A stretch of DNA of 64,000 nt, from contig CAYSPT010000001.1 of NCBI GenBank assembly GCA_964432985.1, forward strand, positions 62,001-126,000, read 5' to 3'. The stretch comes from CAYSPT01 sp964432985 (GTDB lineage Bacteria; Muiribacteriota; CAYSPT01). Positions 17,305-26,485 of this stretch are shown piece after piece. The translations under genes were made by a program, and so were the position numbers. The notes under the pieces were generated by a model. The model made no database searches. It saw nothing but the letters and a program-made list of their open reading frames with translations, and was not told where the DNA came from. Positions within the stretch are counted from its first letter, which is position 1. Each line of letters opens with the position of its first letter.

Positions 17305-19571
17305 AACTGACCTATTTTCTATTCCTGATGGGGATGTGTGCGCTGGTTCTAATCGGGGCACTGTTTCTCTATCCCTGGGATAATCTTCACGGTGGCGTGG
17401 CCACCTGTGGTCCGCTGCATATGGAAACCGACCGGATCAACGGAAGCCTGCTCTCAGGATTTAAAGTGTCAAATCTTCGGGTTAGATGGGCCGATCTCTG
17501 GGAGCTAGAGACTAAAGAGCTATCTATACGGCTGCAGCCGTCAGGCTTTTTCACCGGCCGTGTGTTTGTGACCGGTTTGATGAGCGGTTATACCTGGAAG
17601 GCGCTGGATGACGGCGCTTCGATTCCAGGTCTCTCCGATGAATTGAAACGCCGTCTGGGATGGCTTCACCTGAAACTGCGCTGCGTCGATGGCCGTGTGC
17701 TCTGTCTGGTGGGTCCTGATATGCAGCGTCGTGTTTTTACTGTGCGCTCAGTCCGGATGACATTTTCCGAGCGCGAACTGAGGATGGCAGGAAATGTCCT
17801 GGCTGCCGGGGGAGTTCCAGGTGATTTCAGGGCGAAGGTGCGCCTGGACGGACACCTGGACCTGGAGCTCACTGCCAAAGAACTAACGGTGAAGGAAGTC
17901 CTGCGGCTATTCGCTGTAGCTGCACCCTGGGTCAAGAACTGTGCCAGGGGCAGTGGCGAGTGCGATCTTGTCTGGGCTCTCAGTGGCCCTCCCCGCAATC
18001 GCAAGACTGCCGGCCGTCTCGTCTGGCGTAAGTTCACCGGGTCTCTCGGACGCAGCCTGGAAGTACACCGAATGAGTGGGACAGCCCATTTTCTTCCGGG
18101 CCGTTCCTTGTTAAAGAATATTACCGGCAGATTTAACGGAATACACGTTGATGATGGTGAAGGAATTCTTTTTAAAGAAGCTGGGATCTGGACCCTCCGG
18201 GGACGGGGAGGACTGGGACCTCACGGTCCCGACGAGTCATGGAGTCTTTCGGGAAAACCCGAATTGACCCTGCAAATAATTCCGAACGGACCGGGTAACA
18301 ACAACCAGGTGGCGATGAAATTCTCCTTCGCCGGGGAAAATTTTACCATCGGAACCGCTGTGCTGCAGAATCTCTGGGGCACGGTGGCTTTGGATGACAC
18401 CGGAACCACAACAGAAAGTCTTGCTTGTCGTTTTCTGGGAGTCGAAGCCAGCCTGTCCATTTCCGGAGGCCGTGAAAAACCACTTGACTGGACATTGACA
18501 GTTCCCCGGTTTCCCGCGGGGTATTGTGCTGAACTTACCGAGATCGGCCGGAGCAGAGATTTTTTTTACGCTCTGGACGGCGTCGTCGTTATGACGGTCA
18601 GGGGATCGTACGAAAACAGCCGGATCTCCTCATATGTTGATGTAATGATACCGGAGCCGATCACATACCAAAACAGTGGATTTTCCTTCGGTCCCGGCTT
18701 GATTAACATCACCAGGGGAAAGGTGGAAGCGAGAAACCTGGCTGTCTCTCTTTCCCCGTATCCACGCTGTTCGCTTTCCTCCAATATTTTCGCCACTGCG
18801 CTGCCGGATGATGGAAACAGGAAGTGGATCATTTCTCCATCTCCCTACGAACTAACCCTGCCGGGCAAATCCGCCGGTTTGCGAGGTCTTCTAGCCGGGG
18901 ATGGGTCGTTGGTTAACAACCGTTTGCTGGTGAACGGCCTGGAGTTCTCTCTGCCCGGAGAGGGTAAGATCTTCATTCGGCCGTTTGTGATCGAGTCGGG
19001 AGTTGATCTCGTCCTGGAGGCTGATATAGAAAACCTGCCGCTTGCTTCGCTGCAATCATTCTTTCCTTCCGGATTAAGTATCAGTGGGGCCGTCAGCGGT
19101 AATTTTCGTCTCGACAGCCGGTTTTCCCTTCTCGAGGGTGAAGTCATGCTCCCACGGGGTGTGGTGGAATTGCCGTCGCCGAAAAAAGAGTGGAAACGCT
19201 GGGAAGTGGCACCGCTGTTTTTGTCCCTGTCTTTGAAAAAAGGAGAATCAGAAGTATCCAAGCATTCAATTTCAACTGAGATCATGGCGGAAGAAACGTG
19301 GGGGAGCTTCATCATGCAAGCTAACCGGAGCGGACAGCAGTGGTGGACTGGCAAGGGTAAGTTGATCCTTGCCAGGGAGAAGGCCGGTGACTTGAAATTG
19401 AATAACATCGCTCCAATTTTCAAGGGAGAGGATGGCAGCGTCCACCTTCCTCTGCGTCTCGATGGGGGTCTTGAAGTGCCTGATCTGTCGGTGAATATCG
19501 GCCAGGAGGTTGGTCGTGCGCTGGTTAGGAAACCGGGACAGCTGCTAAAAAGCCTTCAGCTAACTCCATAA
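17289..19571 (+). CDS. TamB/AsmA-like envelope protein
   Basis: A 760-residue protein with one N-terminal membrane anchor (residues 8-30) followed by a long, mostly beta periplasmic region. HMETDRINGSLLSGFKVSNLRVRW around residues 44-67 matches the opening of TamB/AsmA-type proteins, where INGS..SG-F...N-RV recurs at the base of the beta-groove. Late segments such as GAVSGNFRLDSRF and LRLDGGLEVPDLSVN continue the pattern. Such proteins span the periplasm and move phospholipids between membranes or help barrel export. The start is TTG at 17289 inside the end of mazG. It is shorter than canonical TamB and lacks a clear DUF490 end, so the subfamily is uncertain. Confidence 0.55.
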   Translation: MGKFLKLTYFLFLMGMCALVLIGALFLYPWDNLHGGVATCGPLHMETDRINGSLLSGFKVSNLRVRWADLWELETKELSIRLQPSGFFTGRVFVTGLMSGYTWKALDDGASIPGLSDELKRRLGWLHLKLRCVDGRVLCLVGPDMQRRVFTVRSVRMTFSERELRMAGNVLAAGGVPGDFRAKVRLDGHLDLELTAKELTVKEVLRLFAVAAPWVKNCARGSGECDLVWALSGPPRNRKTAGRLVWRKFTGSLGRSLEVHRMSGTAHFLPGRSLLKNITGRFNGIHVDDGEGILFKEAGIWTLRGRGGLGPHGPDESWSLSGKPELTLQIIPNGPGNNNQVAMKFSFAGENFTIGTAVLQNLWGTVALDDTGTTTESLACRFLGVEASLSISGGREKPLDWTLTVPRFPAGYCAELTEIGRSRDFFYALDGVVVMTVRGSYENSRISSYVDVMIPEPITYQNSGFSFGPGLINITRGKVEARNLAVSLSPYPRCSLSSNIFATALPDDGNRKWIISPSPYELTLPGKSAGLRGLLAGDGSLVNNRLLVNGLEFSLPGEGKIFIRPFVIESGVDLVLEADIENLPLASLQSFFPSGLSISGAVSGNFRLDSRFSLLEGEVMLPRGVVELPSPKKEWKRWEVAPLFLSLSLKKGESEVSKHSISTEIMAEETWGSFIMQANRSGQQWWTGKGKLILAREKAGDLKLNNIAPIFKGEDGSVHLPLRLDGGLEVPDLSVNIGQEVGRALVRKPGQLLKSLQLTP

Positions 19572-19618
19572 ATCTTCTTGCAGAGCAAAAAAAAGTTAGT
19601 CCAGATAGGTTCATCTCA

Positions 19619-22600
19619 TTATTGTAGCAGGCTCAGGACAGAGTTGCGGATAGTGTTGAGGTGTGTCATGGCTACCTGTCCTGCCTGGAGCATGATGTTC
19701 CCCTGGGCGAAGCGGGTTGACTCGCTGGACATGTCGGCGTCGCGGATTCTCGATTCGGATGACTGAAGGTTTTCCCGCTGCAGACGGTTCACATGGAGGG
19801 TCTCCTCCAATCCTCTCTGGAAGGCCCCTATTTTCCCCCTCAATTTCGACACGTAATCAATGGCTGCGTCAATGGTTCCCTCATTGATTCGTTTCTGGGC
19901 GTCGGATATGGTCGCCATATTGAATGAGCCTCCGATATCCCTGAGTCCGAGCGCAATGCTGGAAACGCTGCTGAGATTTAGCTCATGGGTGCCGACAGAC
20001 CCGCTGTCGGGAGATGTTTTCATGACCAGTCGCCCTTGTTCGAGTGCGATGGAAAAGGTGGATCCGTCATTGATGTGTGTTTGTTCTAGCGCGAATTCTA
20101 CTCCCGTCAGCCCGCCATTACCGGTGTTGCCCCCACCTCCCGTTATTGTCCGGCTGCTTCCGACGATGGAATCATCACTCGATACTCTACGGTAGGCTTC
20201 GAAGGTGTTCGTTTTGCTTCCGGCTTTGCCGTGTACGATGACCGAGTAATCGTCTTCATCGGTAATTTCCACGATGTGATCACGGGTTCTGGTTACTTCG
20301 TATCCGGTTATGGAACTGTCTTCGGTTTCCTGGCGGATACCCAGCCTCTCGGCCATGTAGGAGCCGTCCGGATCTTCGACCTTGAGGGTGTTGGGGCCTG
20401 ATGAGTTGTCGTTGATAGAGATTTTTTTGCTGGAATAACTGAAACTGGCCGTCACCGTCCCGATAGCGTTGAGAGAATCCAGCAGGTCCTGAATGGTGTC
20501 GTTATTGTTTACCGTGATCGTGTATGACTGGCCGTCGTGGGTTCTGACCGTGAACGATCCAGTCCCCAGGTCGAGGTCGTTATAAGGGTTACCGTCGTTG
20601 TCGTGGATGACCGTATCGGTGTCGACTTCAGAATGGGCTACGCCCACCACGAGCTCTTCTGAGCCATGGGCGGTGATGGCGCTGGCGGTGTCGTCCCGTT
20701 TTACCTCCGCTACGTACTCGGTGGCCGAACCGGCTTCCCGCGACTCGATGATGATGGTCGGCCGGGCCACGTAGATATTTAACTCTATGACGCTTCCCAC
20801 GTGGTAGCGGCTGTGGGTGTCCAGGTTGAAGGCCACCCCCCGCCCGAATCCGTTGGAACCGGTATTGGAGACATAGTCCTGACCGGTTGTATAGGGGTTG
20901 TGCGTGCCGCTGGCGGACCCCACCACCGACCAGACATCGGCTCCGTCATTGTCGGCAGTCATGGTCATGGTGAACGTTTCGCTCACCAGGACCGTGTTGG
21001 ACTGCTGGATATACGCGTCGGTGTCCCAGCTGATATCCGGCATGATGGTTGAGTTGACATTGACGTCGGTGCTCACCGTGGCCGTGTCCGCCCCGGCGGT
21101 TATGGTGGGTCCGAAGGTGATAGAAAGGTCGTTGCCCGAATCGTCAACCAGGTTGTAGGTACCACCGGGGACTACGTTGTTGGGGGTGGCGTCGGTGTCC
21201 AGGCCCGCTTCACGGCCGTACTGGGTGCCGATGGTTATGGTGTCTCCCACGGCGTAATCAGCATCAGGTGTGAGGGCGAACTGCAGGCCTTCGCCCCCGC
21301 CGGAGCTGCCGTCGTTGCTGGTATACAGTCCGCCGACCGTATAGTTGTTGTGGTTACCGGAAACCGACCCGACCACCGACCATTCATCTGTGAGACCTCC
21401 GTTATCTGTGATCAGCTCCAGGGTGAAGGTCTCGGTCCACAGGGTGTTGGCGGGACCTGACGGAGCGGGAGCCGTGGCCCAGGTCATGGCCGGGGGGCTG
21501 AGATTGGTGCCGATGGTGATGACGTCACCCACCCCGTAGTCGGCGTCCTGGTCAAGGTCGAACCGCAACCCCTTGCCGCCTCCCAGGGTGCCTTCGTTCG
21601 ATACGTAGCTGTTTCCACCCACATAATTGGTGTGGCTGCCAGACACCGAACCGGTGACCGTCCAGATGTCCGCCCCCTCGATATCGGTGATCAGCTCCAG
21701 GGTAAATGTCTCGTTGGTAATGGTGTTGCCCGCATCCACGAAATCGGGCCCCTGCGAGAAGTTGGGGACCGGCGCGGCGGTGTTGTCCACATCGATGGTA
21801 ATGCGGTCCCCCACGGCGTAGTTGGCATTGGCGTTGAGGGCCAGGTTGAGGCCGCCGCCGGAGCCGCCTGCGGTGGTATAGGGGGTTCCCACGGTGAAAT
21901 TTGCCTTTGCTCCCGAGACCGAACCGGTTACCGACCAGACATCGCCGGCAGGGAAGTTGTCGGTGATCAGTTCCATGGTGAATGTCTCGTCGACGATGGT
22001 GTTGGCGGCGTTTATGGAGGAGGTCAGGGTAACTGCCGGCGCCGGCCCGGTTGACACCTGGATCTGGACCTGGTCTCCGAGCACGTAATTGGCGTCCGGG
22101 GTGATGTTGAACTGCAGTCCGCCGCCCTGTCCGCCCACGGCGTTGGAGGTATAGGCGGCTCCCCCGTCGGTGTAGGGATTGTGCACACCGGAAACCGACC
22201 CGGTGACCGACCAGACGTCGTTGATACCGCCATTGTCGGTGGTAAGCTGGAGTGTGAAAGTCTCATCGACGATGGTGTTTCCCGATGCGACGAAGGTCGG
22301 GGCTGTTGCCCAGCCGACCGCCGTCGCGCTTATGCTCGAGTTGCCACTGCTGGAATCGATATTCAACGCTCCTGTGGCCCAGGTGCTGTCCGTGCCGGTA
22401 ACGTTTTCGTCTCCTTCCACCCCGGCGGTATTGGTACCGGTGGTGATCGGCTCCCCCCGCACCCCGCCGAAGTTCGAACCGGTGACCGTCGAAGTGTTGG
22501 TCACCGTGATGGTGTGGTTGCCGTCGGAGATGGTGGAGTCCATGGCTACCTGTGCGTTTCCCGCACCGGTGGTGCTGGCTGCGATGTTCGCGCTTCGGGG

Positions 22601-23737
22601 ACTGGCGCCCGGTGTCAGGATGACCCTGTCGCCGGCGGTGTAGGCACCTGCCTGAACGTTGAAACTCAATCCGCCGGTATTGACATTGGCCCCCGTGTTG
22701 TAGGTCCCGAAGACACCCGACAAATCGCCGGTGACCGTGTAGGTATTCGCGGCGGTGAAGTCCAGGGTGTACGTGTTGTCTGAAACCGGATTGTTCGCCG
22801 CATCGTATACCTTCGGGTAAGCTGCCGCCCAGTTGAGGGGGGGGGCGTTTGACCAGGTCAGGGGAACGGTGGTTCCCAGCGGTTCGGGAAGAACCCCCGT
22901 GGTGTCGGTGGTAATGATTGTCCCGGTTTCCGCCGGCTGGTAACTGGCGAAAGCGTTGATCCCGGCTTCGTCAAGAGCCACGTTGAACTTACGCACCACA
23001 TTGTTGATGCTGTCCCCTTTATCTTCGTCGGCCAAAGCGGTGACTGAGGCAACCTTATCATCTTCTTTGACGGTCATGGTGACATAACCGTTACTGTTTG
23101 ATCCGAGCAGGTCGTGGAAGCTGCCTGCTTCGTGGGCGTCGGGGCTTTCTTCCCCCTGGTTGAGGGCCCGGCCTTCGAAGGCCGCCTGGGCAAAGGTCGC
23201 CCCGCTCAGCACCTCGAAATCATAGGTGCCGGCATCGGCCATTTCGCGGAGTAAAACCCGGGCAGAACCGTCTATCAGAACATTGTCCCGGTCGATGACT
23301 TCGGCGGCGGACGATCCCAACCGCCCTGAAAAGAGTCCCATGGTGTTGTATTCGGTGGAGTTGTCGACCCGGTCTATCTCGTCGAGCAGCCGGTTGACCT
23401 CCGACTGCATATGATCCCGGTCGGCGTCTGTAAGTGTTCCGTTGGCGGACAGAAGGGTGAGGTCCCTGATGCGTCGCAGGATTGAGTGAGTGGTCTGAAG
23501 TCCTCCGTCGGCTGTCTGGGCCAGGGAAATTCCGCTCTGGGCGTTGTAGATGTCCATCTCATACACACCAACCAGGGCGCGCATTTTCTCCGATACGGCC
23601 AGGGAGGCCGCATCGTCGGCGGCCGACCTGACCCTGAGGCCGGATGATATCCTGCCAAGAGAATCGGAGACCAGGTTCCGGCTGTTCCCAAAGTGCCGGA
23701 GTGCCCTGGTCATTTCCGAGTTACCGGAAATGCGCAC
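19619..23737 (-). CDS. fliC: Giant flagellin
   Basis: A 1372-residue flagellin, nearly three times the usual 280-500. The N-terminal D0/D1 region (about residues 1-140) has the classic SLGRISSGLRVRSAADDAAS motif, then AQSGISLAQTADGGL and the helical SEVNRLLDEIDRV segment. The C-terminal D1/D0 helices (about 1270-1372) include SRIRDADMSSESTRFAQGNI and end in NSVLSLLQ. Between lies a hypervariable region with six related units of about 80-95 residues. The start is GTG at 23737, seven bases after GGGAGG; an ATG 129 bases upstream would add residues foreign to flagellins. A sigma-28-like promoter precedes it. No other flagellar gene is nearby. Confidence 0.93.
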   Translation of the reverse strand: MRISGNSEMTRALRHFGNSRNLVSDSLGRISSGLRVRSAADDAASLAVSEKMRALVGVYEMDIYNAQSGISLAQTADGGLQTTHSILRRIRDLTLLSANGTLTDADRDHMQSEVNRLLDEIDRVDNSTEYNTMGLFSGRLGSSAAEVIDRDNVLIDGSARVLLREMADAGTYDFEVLSGATFAQAAFEGRALNQGEESPDAHEAGSFHDLLGSNSNGYVTMTVKEDDKVASVTALADEDKGDSINNVVRKFNVALDEAGINAFASYQPAETGTIITTDTTGVLPEPLGTTVPLTWSNAPPLNWAAAYPKVYDAANNPVSDNTYTLDFTAANTYTVTGDLSGVFGTYNTGANVNTGGLSFNVQAGAYTAGDRVILTPGASPRSANIAASTTGAGNAQVAMDSTISDGNHTITVTNTSTVTGSNFGGVRGEPITTGTNTAGVEGDENVTGTDSTWATGALNIDSSSGNSSISATAVGWATAPTFVASGNTIVDETFTLQLTTDNGGINDVWSVTGSVSGVHNPYTDGGAAYTSNAVGGQGGGLQFNITPDANYVLGDQVQIQVSTGPAPAVTLTSSINAANTIVDETFTMELITDNFPAGDVWSVTGSVSGAKANFTVGTPYTTAGGSGGGLNLALNANANYAVGDRITIDVDNTAAPVPNFSQGPDFVDAGNTITNETFTLELITDIEGADIWTVTGSVSGSHTNYVGGNSYVSNEGTLGGGKGLRFDLDQDADYGVGDVITIGTNLSPPAMTWATAPAPSGPANTLWTETFTLELITDNGGLTDEWSVVGSVSGNHNNYTVGGLYTSNDGSSGGGEGLQFALTPDADYAVGDTITIGTQYGREAGLDTDATPNNVVPGGTYNLVDDSGNDLSITFGPTITAGADTATVSTDVNVNSTIMPDISWDTDAYIQQSNTVLVSETFTMTMTADNDGADVWSVVGSASGTHNPYTTGQDYVSNTGSNGFGRGVAFNLDTHSRYHVGSVIELNIYVARPTIIIESREAGSATEYVAEVKRDDTASAITAHGSEELVVGVAHSEVDTDTVIHDNDGNPYNDLDLGTGSFTVRTHDGQSYTITVNNNDTIQDLLDSLNAIGTVTASFSYSSKKISINDNSSGPNTLKVEDPDGSYMAERLGIRQETEDSSITGYEVTRTRDHIVEITDEDDYSVIVHGKAGSKTNTFEAYRRVSSDDSIVGSSRTITGGGGNTGNGGLTGVEFALEQTHINDGSTFSIALEQGRLVMKTSPDSGSVGTHELNLSSVSSIALGLRDIGGSFNMATISDAQKRINEGTIDAAIDYVSKLRGKIGAFQRGLEETLHVNRLQRENLQSSESRIRDADMSSESTRFAQGNIMLQAGQVAMTHLNTIRNSVLSLLQ
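20770..22785 (-). repeat. Six tandem repeat units in the flagellin hypervariable region
   Basis: Each unit has the pattern ETFTLELITDNGG, DVWSVTGSVSG, a YTxGxxYxSN turn, GGGxGLxFxL and DADYxVGDxITI. Four central units (about 21215-22285) are closely spaced at about 280 bp; the outer two are more diverged and separated by other sequence. They would form repeated beta-domains on the outside of the filament. Confidence 0.8.
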
Positions 23738-23832
23738 TGTTCTGCCTCCCAGAACATCGATAATGGACGGGCCCGCCCGTCGGGGCGCATTGCTGGCTTT
23801 TGTTGTTGTAAATACAATACGCCTTACCCTAT

Positions 23833-23860
23833 GTATCGGAAAAGGCGAAAAATAAGTTGA
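23833..23860 (-). promoter_or_regulatory. Sigma-28 (FliA)-type promoter for flagellin
   Basis: On the minus strand TCAACTTA, twelve bases, then TCCGATAC match the flagellar consensus TAAAGTTT-N11-GCCGATAA at 5/8 and 6/8 positions. It lies about 95 bases upstream of the flagellin GTG, the right place for a class-III flagellar promoter. Confidence 0.55.
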
Positions 23861-23948
23861 CAACAATTATAAGGATATAATCCGTTGTTACGAGGAATAG
23901 CTGGGAATTACTCGGAGTAGGTCATCAAAATGGGGTCTAAATTTTTTT

Positions 23949-24491
23949 TTACTCGGATTTATTGTGCCGCCGCGGGCTTCTCGGCCGTCCCCTTCTTTGC
24001 GACCGGTCGGAAGATGGCCGCCGGGAACGGGATCTGTCGTCACGGGGCCGTCTCCGATGGTCCCGCCTGTTGGAATCCTCGTCATGTTCACGGCGCGGCG
24101 GTTTGAGCGAGTCGTCGCGGTTGGCGCTGATGAAGGCGGCGCAGGCCTGGCAAAAGTTATCCAGGTCACCCAGGCTGCCGGCAGTAAAATACTCGCCTTT
24201 TTTACTGAAGGGTACTCCGTCGAATTCTTGCAGGTCAAACGAGCGTTCGATCATGACACGTTCTTCCTCTCCGGACATGTCGATTACGGTGAGGATTATT
24301 TGAGCGAACTGTTCATCGGCGGAATCCTGCGAGGCTTCCTTAGCAAGTGCAAACCTGAAACGCTGTCCAGCTGTTCTCAGGGCGTCACCAGTGAGGATAA
24401 GATCCGGCATCTCTATGAGAATGCTCTTGAGAAGTGGTTTTAAATCGATTTCTTTTAAACCTGGGCTTTTTCGTGCGCGTCGTCTGGCCAT
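23949..24491 (-). CDS. Protein with an arginine-rich tail, unknown function
   Basis: A 180-residue protein of two parts. Residues 1-125 look folded, with an LKPLLKSILIEMPDLIL helix and a GDLDNFCQACAAFI helix. Residues 130-180 are disordered and very basic, built of Arg, Ser, Asp and Pro with RDHRRRPRDD and SRSRRPSSDRSQRRG stretches that resemble RS/RGG-type RNA-binding tails. The N-terminus (ARRRARKS) is basic too. I do not recognise the folded part. It lies between the flagellin promoter and queF, transcribed with neither. Nucleic-acid binding is inference from charge alone. Confidence 0.6.
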   Translation of the reverse strand: MARRRARKSPGLKEIDLKPLLKSILIEMPDLILTGDALRTAGQRFRFALAKEASQDSADEQFAQIILTVIDMSGEEERVMIERSFDLQEFDGVPFSKKGEYFTAGSLGDLDNFCQACAAFISANRDDSLKPPRREHDEDSNRRDHRRRPRDDRSRSRRPSSDRSQRRGRPRSPRRHNKSE

Positions 24492-24876
24492 AAGTAGTAT
24501 TTCTCCCTAAAATAGTCCTGAAATTCGGAATTCAGGCGACACTATTATAGCCTGTCTGTCTGCCCGAGTCAATACGATTCAGGCCGCCGCCGTCGCCAAT
24601 TACTTGCTCGTGAAACGATCGACGGCATTTTCATTTATCACCGTCATTAATATCGTTTTTCATCCTGGTCAATGCCGGAACAGATAAAAAGTTTCCAATT
24701 TTCGTCGGAATCGAAATGACCTTTGAAGTAGAATAGCAAGCAATGGTACACTTGCGGCCCGGCCCAGGTACGGGCAGGTTGCGTTAAAACGAAGAGAAGG
24801 ATACCATTGAGCCTCAGCGGATTAGGTTTGAATCATTCGGGTTCAATGACAAAACGAGTGTAATGAGGTGGTACTA
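24492..24876 (+). other. 385-bp intergenic region ahead of queF
   Basis: The region separates two divergent genes. It holds the pseudoknot-like leader described at 24736-24809 and a possible 18-codon leader frame from TTG 24807 to TAA 24863 with GAGAAGG seven bases before it. Nothing else was recognised. Confidence 0.5.
24736..24809 (+). promoter_or_regulatory. Possible pseudoknot RNA leader of queF
   Basis: GCAAG (24736) and CTTGC (24751) close a hairpin whose loop contains CAATGGTA, and this is exactly complementary to TACCATTG at 24802-24809. A second stem, GCCCG/CGGGC, lies between. The H-type pseudoknot geometry, upstream of a queuosine gene, recalls preQ1 riboswitches, but no known preQ1 consensus was matched. 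Confidence 0.35.
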
Positions 24877-25278
24877 ATGCCGAAAGAATATACCGACAAA
24901 CATGCACGGTCCGGATTGACTGTTGATCTGCCAAAGATCGAATGCTGGGAAAACCAGTTTCCCGGGTACGCTATTACCATCGAGCATCCGGAGTTCACCG
25001 CGGTTTGCCCAAAGACCGGGCTTCCCGATTTTGGCACGATTTACATCGAATATGTTCCCGATAAGCTGTGCCTGGAACTGAAATCATTGAAGATATATCT
25101 ATTGGGTTATCGTTCAATAGGTATTTTCAACGAGAACGTGGTGAACAGGATTCTCGAAGATGTGGTCAAAGCCTGTTCTCCTGTCAGGGCACGGGTGACC
25201 GGTGACTTCACTCCCCGCGGCGGAATGACCTGTTGCGTCGTTGCCCAGTTCCCTGTAAAGGAATTTGAGGAGGAGTAG
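24877..25278 (+). CDS. queF: NADPH-dependent 7-cyano-7-deazaguanine reductase QueF (type I)
   Basis: A 133-residue unimodular QueF, which reduces preQ0 to preQ1 with NADPH in queuosine synthesis. FTAVCPKTGLPDFG near residue 47 holds the nucleophilic cysteine and the conserved aspartate; CLELKSLKIYLLGYR contains the E..SLK motif; and residues ARVTGDFTPRGG follow the family pattern. The ATG at 24877 lies six bases after ATGAGGTG; a GTG nine bases earlier is less likely. The next gene starts three bases after the stop, so queF heads a queF-lpxK-waaA unit. Confidence 0.95.
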   Translation: MPKEYTDKHARSGLTVDLPKIECWENQFPGYAITIEHPEFTAVCPKTGLPDFGTIYIEYVPDKLCLELKSLKIYLLGYRSIGIFNENVVNRILEDVVKACSPVRARVTGDFTPRGGMTCCVVAQFPVKEFEEE

Positions 25279-25280
25279 CA

Positions 25281-26474
25281 GTGCCTGATTTTTTCCGTTC
25301 CCTGCTGCCCTGGTTGGGAAATTCAATGACGTCCCGCTGGAACCGAAATGCGGCTTGCGACCGCTCGCCGCTGCTGGCTGCCGGTGTACCCCTTTACTGG
25401 GCTGGACGTTCGCTGCACCGGGCCATCTACCTGCTCGGATTGAGGAAACGGATTCAACTCCCGGGAGTTACTGTAGGAATTGGGAATCTCACCGTGGGAG
25501 GAACGGGAAAAACACCGGTAACCGTTGAAGTGGCTTCAGCCCTTAAGAAAGCAGGCTATCGCGTGTGCGTGTTGACCAGGGGGTACGGGGCCGCCGACAG
25601 TGGAGTCCGGGTGGTATCAGATGGAAAAAGAATACTGGTTGAATCTCAATGTGTCGGTGAAGAAGCGGTCTTGCTGGCCGAACGTCTTCCCGGGATACCA
25701 GTGATAAAAGGCAAACAACGCGATCGTTCCGGGAACCTGGCCAACCGTTTGTTTCACAGCAACGCCTTTGTACTGGATGATTCGTTCCAGTATGACCGGG
25801 TTGTGAAAAACCTTGAGTTTCTGTGTATTGACGCCACGGTACCGCTGGCAAGAGAACACCTGCTTCCCTGGGGACGCCTTCGGGAACCTACCTGGTGTGC
25901 CCGTCGGGCAGATGCCCTGGTGCTTACCCGGGCCGGCCAGGCAGGAGAGGAACTTCTGCACATGAGGAAGTGGCTTTCTTACCTTACTCCGGGCAAAGCT
26001 GTTCTGGAAGGCAGATTGCGCATAACGGAGTTGGTGGAGCTCCCGGAGGGGAAACCCTGTTCTCCCCGGGTGTTACAGGGGGGGAAACTCTGTTGTTTCA
26101 TGGCTGTCGGTTCTCCTGTTTCATTTGTGAGGCTGCTGCGAACTGCCGGTACCGCCGACCTGGTTCCACTTCCTTTTCCCGATCATCACCGGTATTCTCG
26201 GCGGGATCTTGAAAGAATACACCGAATAATGCATGAGAACGAGTGTACGGCTGTGGTCATGACGGAAAAAGATTATGTCTCCTGCTCCCGGCTTATGACT
26301 GGTTTTATCGGTAGAATCCGTGACGATTCACGTATCGGGGGGGCGGCGGCGGACATTCCGTGGTACGTGGTCCGGGTGAGAATGCAGGTTGAACCTGAAG
26401 CCGATTTTGATAAACTGCTGCGTTGCGCCGGTTCATCAGTTTCCGGCCAAGCGGCGTGTACAGTGAAAGAATAG
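25281..26474 (+). CDS. lpxK: Tetraacyldisaccharide 4'-kinase LpxK
   Basis: A 397-residue inner-membrane-associated kinase that phosphorylates the 4' position of the lipid A disaccharide. Around residue 70 the Walker A sequence VGNLTVGGTGKTP is unmistakable. VLDDSFQYDRV near residue 170 carries the conserved DD and H/Q pair of the family, and PDHHRYS near 300 matches the catalytic DHH region. GTG at 25281 follows GAGGAGGAG. The gene sits between queF and waaA, and its presence shows that the organism makes lipid A. Confidence 0.92.
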   Translation: MPDFFRSLLPWLGNSMTSRWNRNAACDRSPLLAAGVPLYWAGRSLHRAIYLLGLRKRIQLPGVTVGIGNLTVGGTGKTPVTVEVASALKKAGYRVCVLTRGYGAADSGVRVVSDGKRILVESQCVGEEAVLLAERLPGIPVIKGKQRDRSGNLANRLFHSNAFVLDDSFQYDRVVKNLEFLCIDATVPLAREHLLPWGRLREPTWCARRADALVLTRAGQAGEELLHMRKWLSYLTPGKAVLEGRLRITELVELPEGKPCSPRVLQGGKLCCFMAVGSPVSFVRLLRTAGTADLVPLPFPDHHRYSRRDLERIHRIMHENECTAVVMTEKDYVSCSRLMTGFIGRIRDDSRIGGAAADIPWYVVRVRMQVEPEADFDKLLRCAGSSVSGQAACTVKE

Positions 26475-26485
26475 GGGACCCAACG

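Noticed and set aside
21345..22783. Several plus-strand open frames opposite the flagellin repeats
   Set aside because: They arise from the high G+C tandem repeats of the coding strand, carry no start signals and show no domain.
23857..23881. Plus-strand TTGACA and TATAAT boxes near the flagellin promoter
   Set aside because: The two perfect-looking boxes are only 13 bases apart, too close for a sigma-70 promoter, and no gene follows on the plus strand.
24540..24735. A further small gene between the Arg-rich protein and queF
   Set aside because: No frame of useful length with a start and ribosome-binding site was found.
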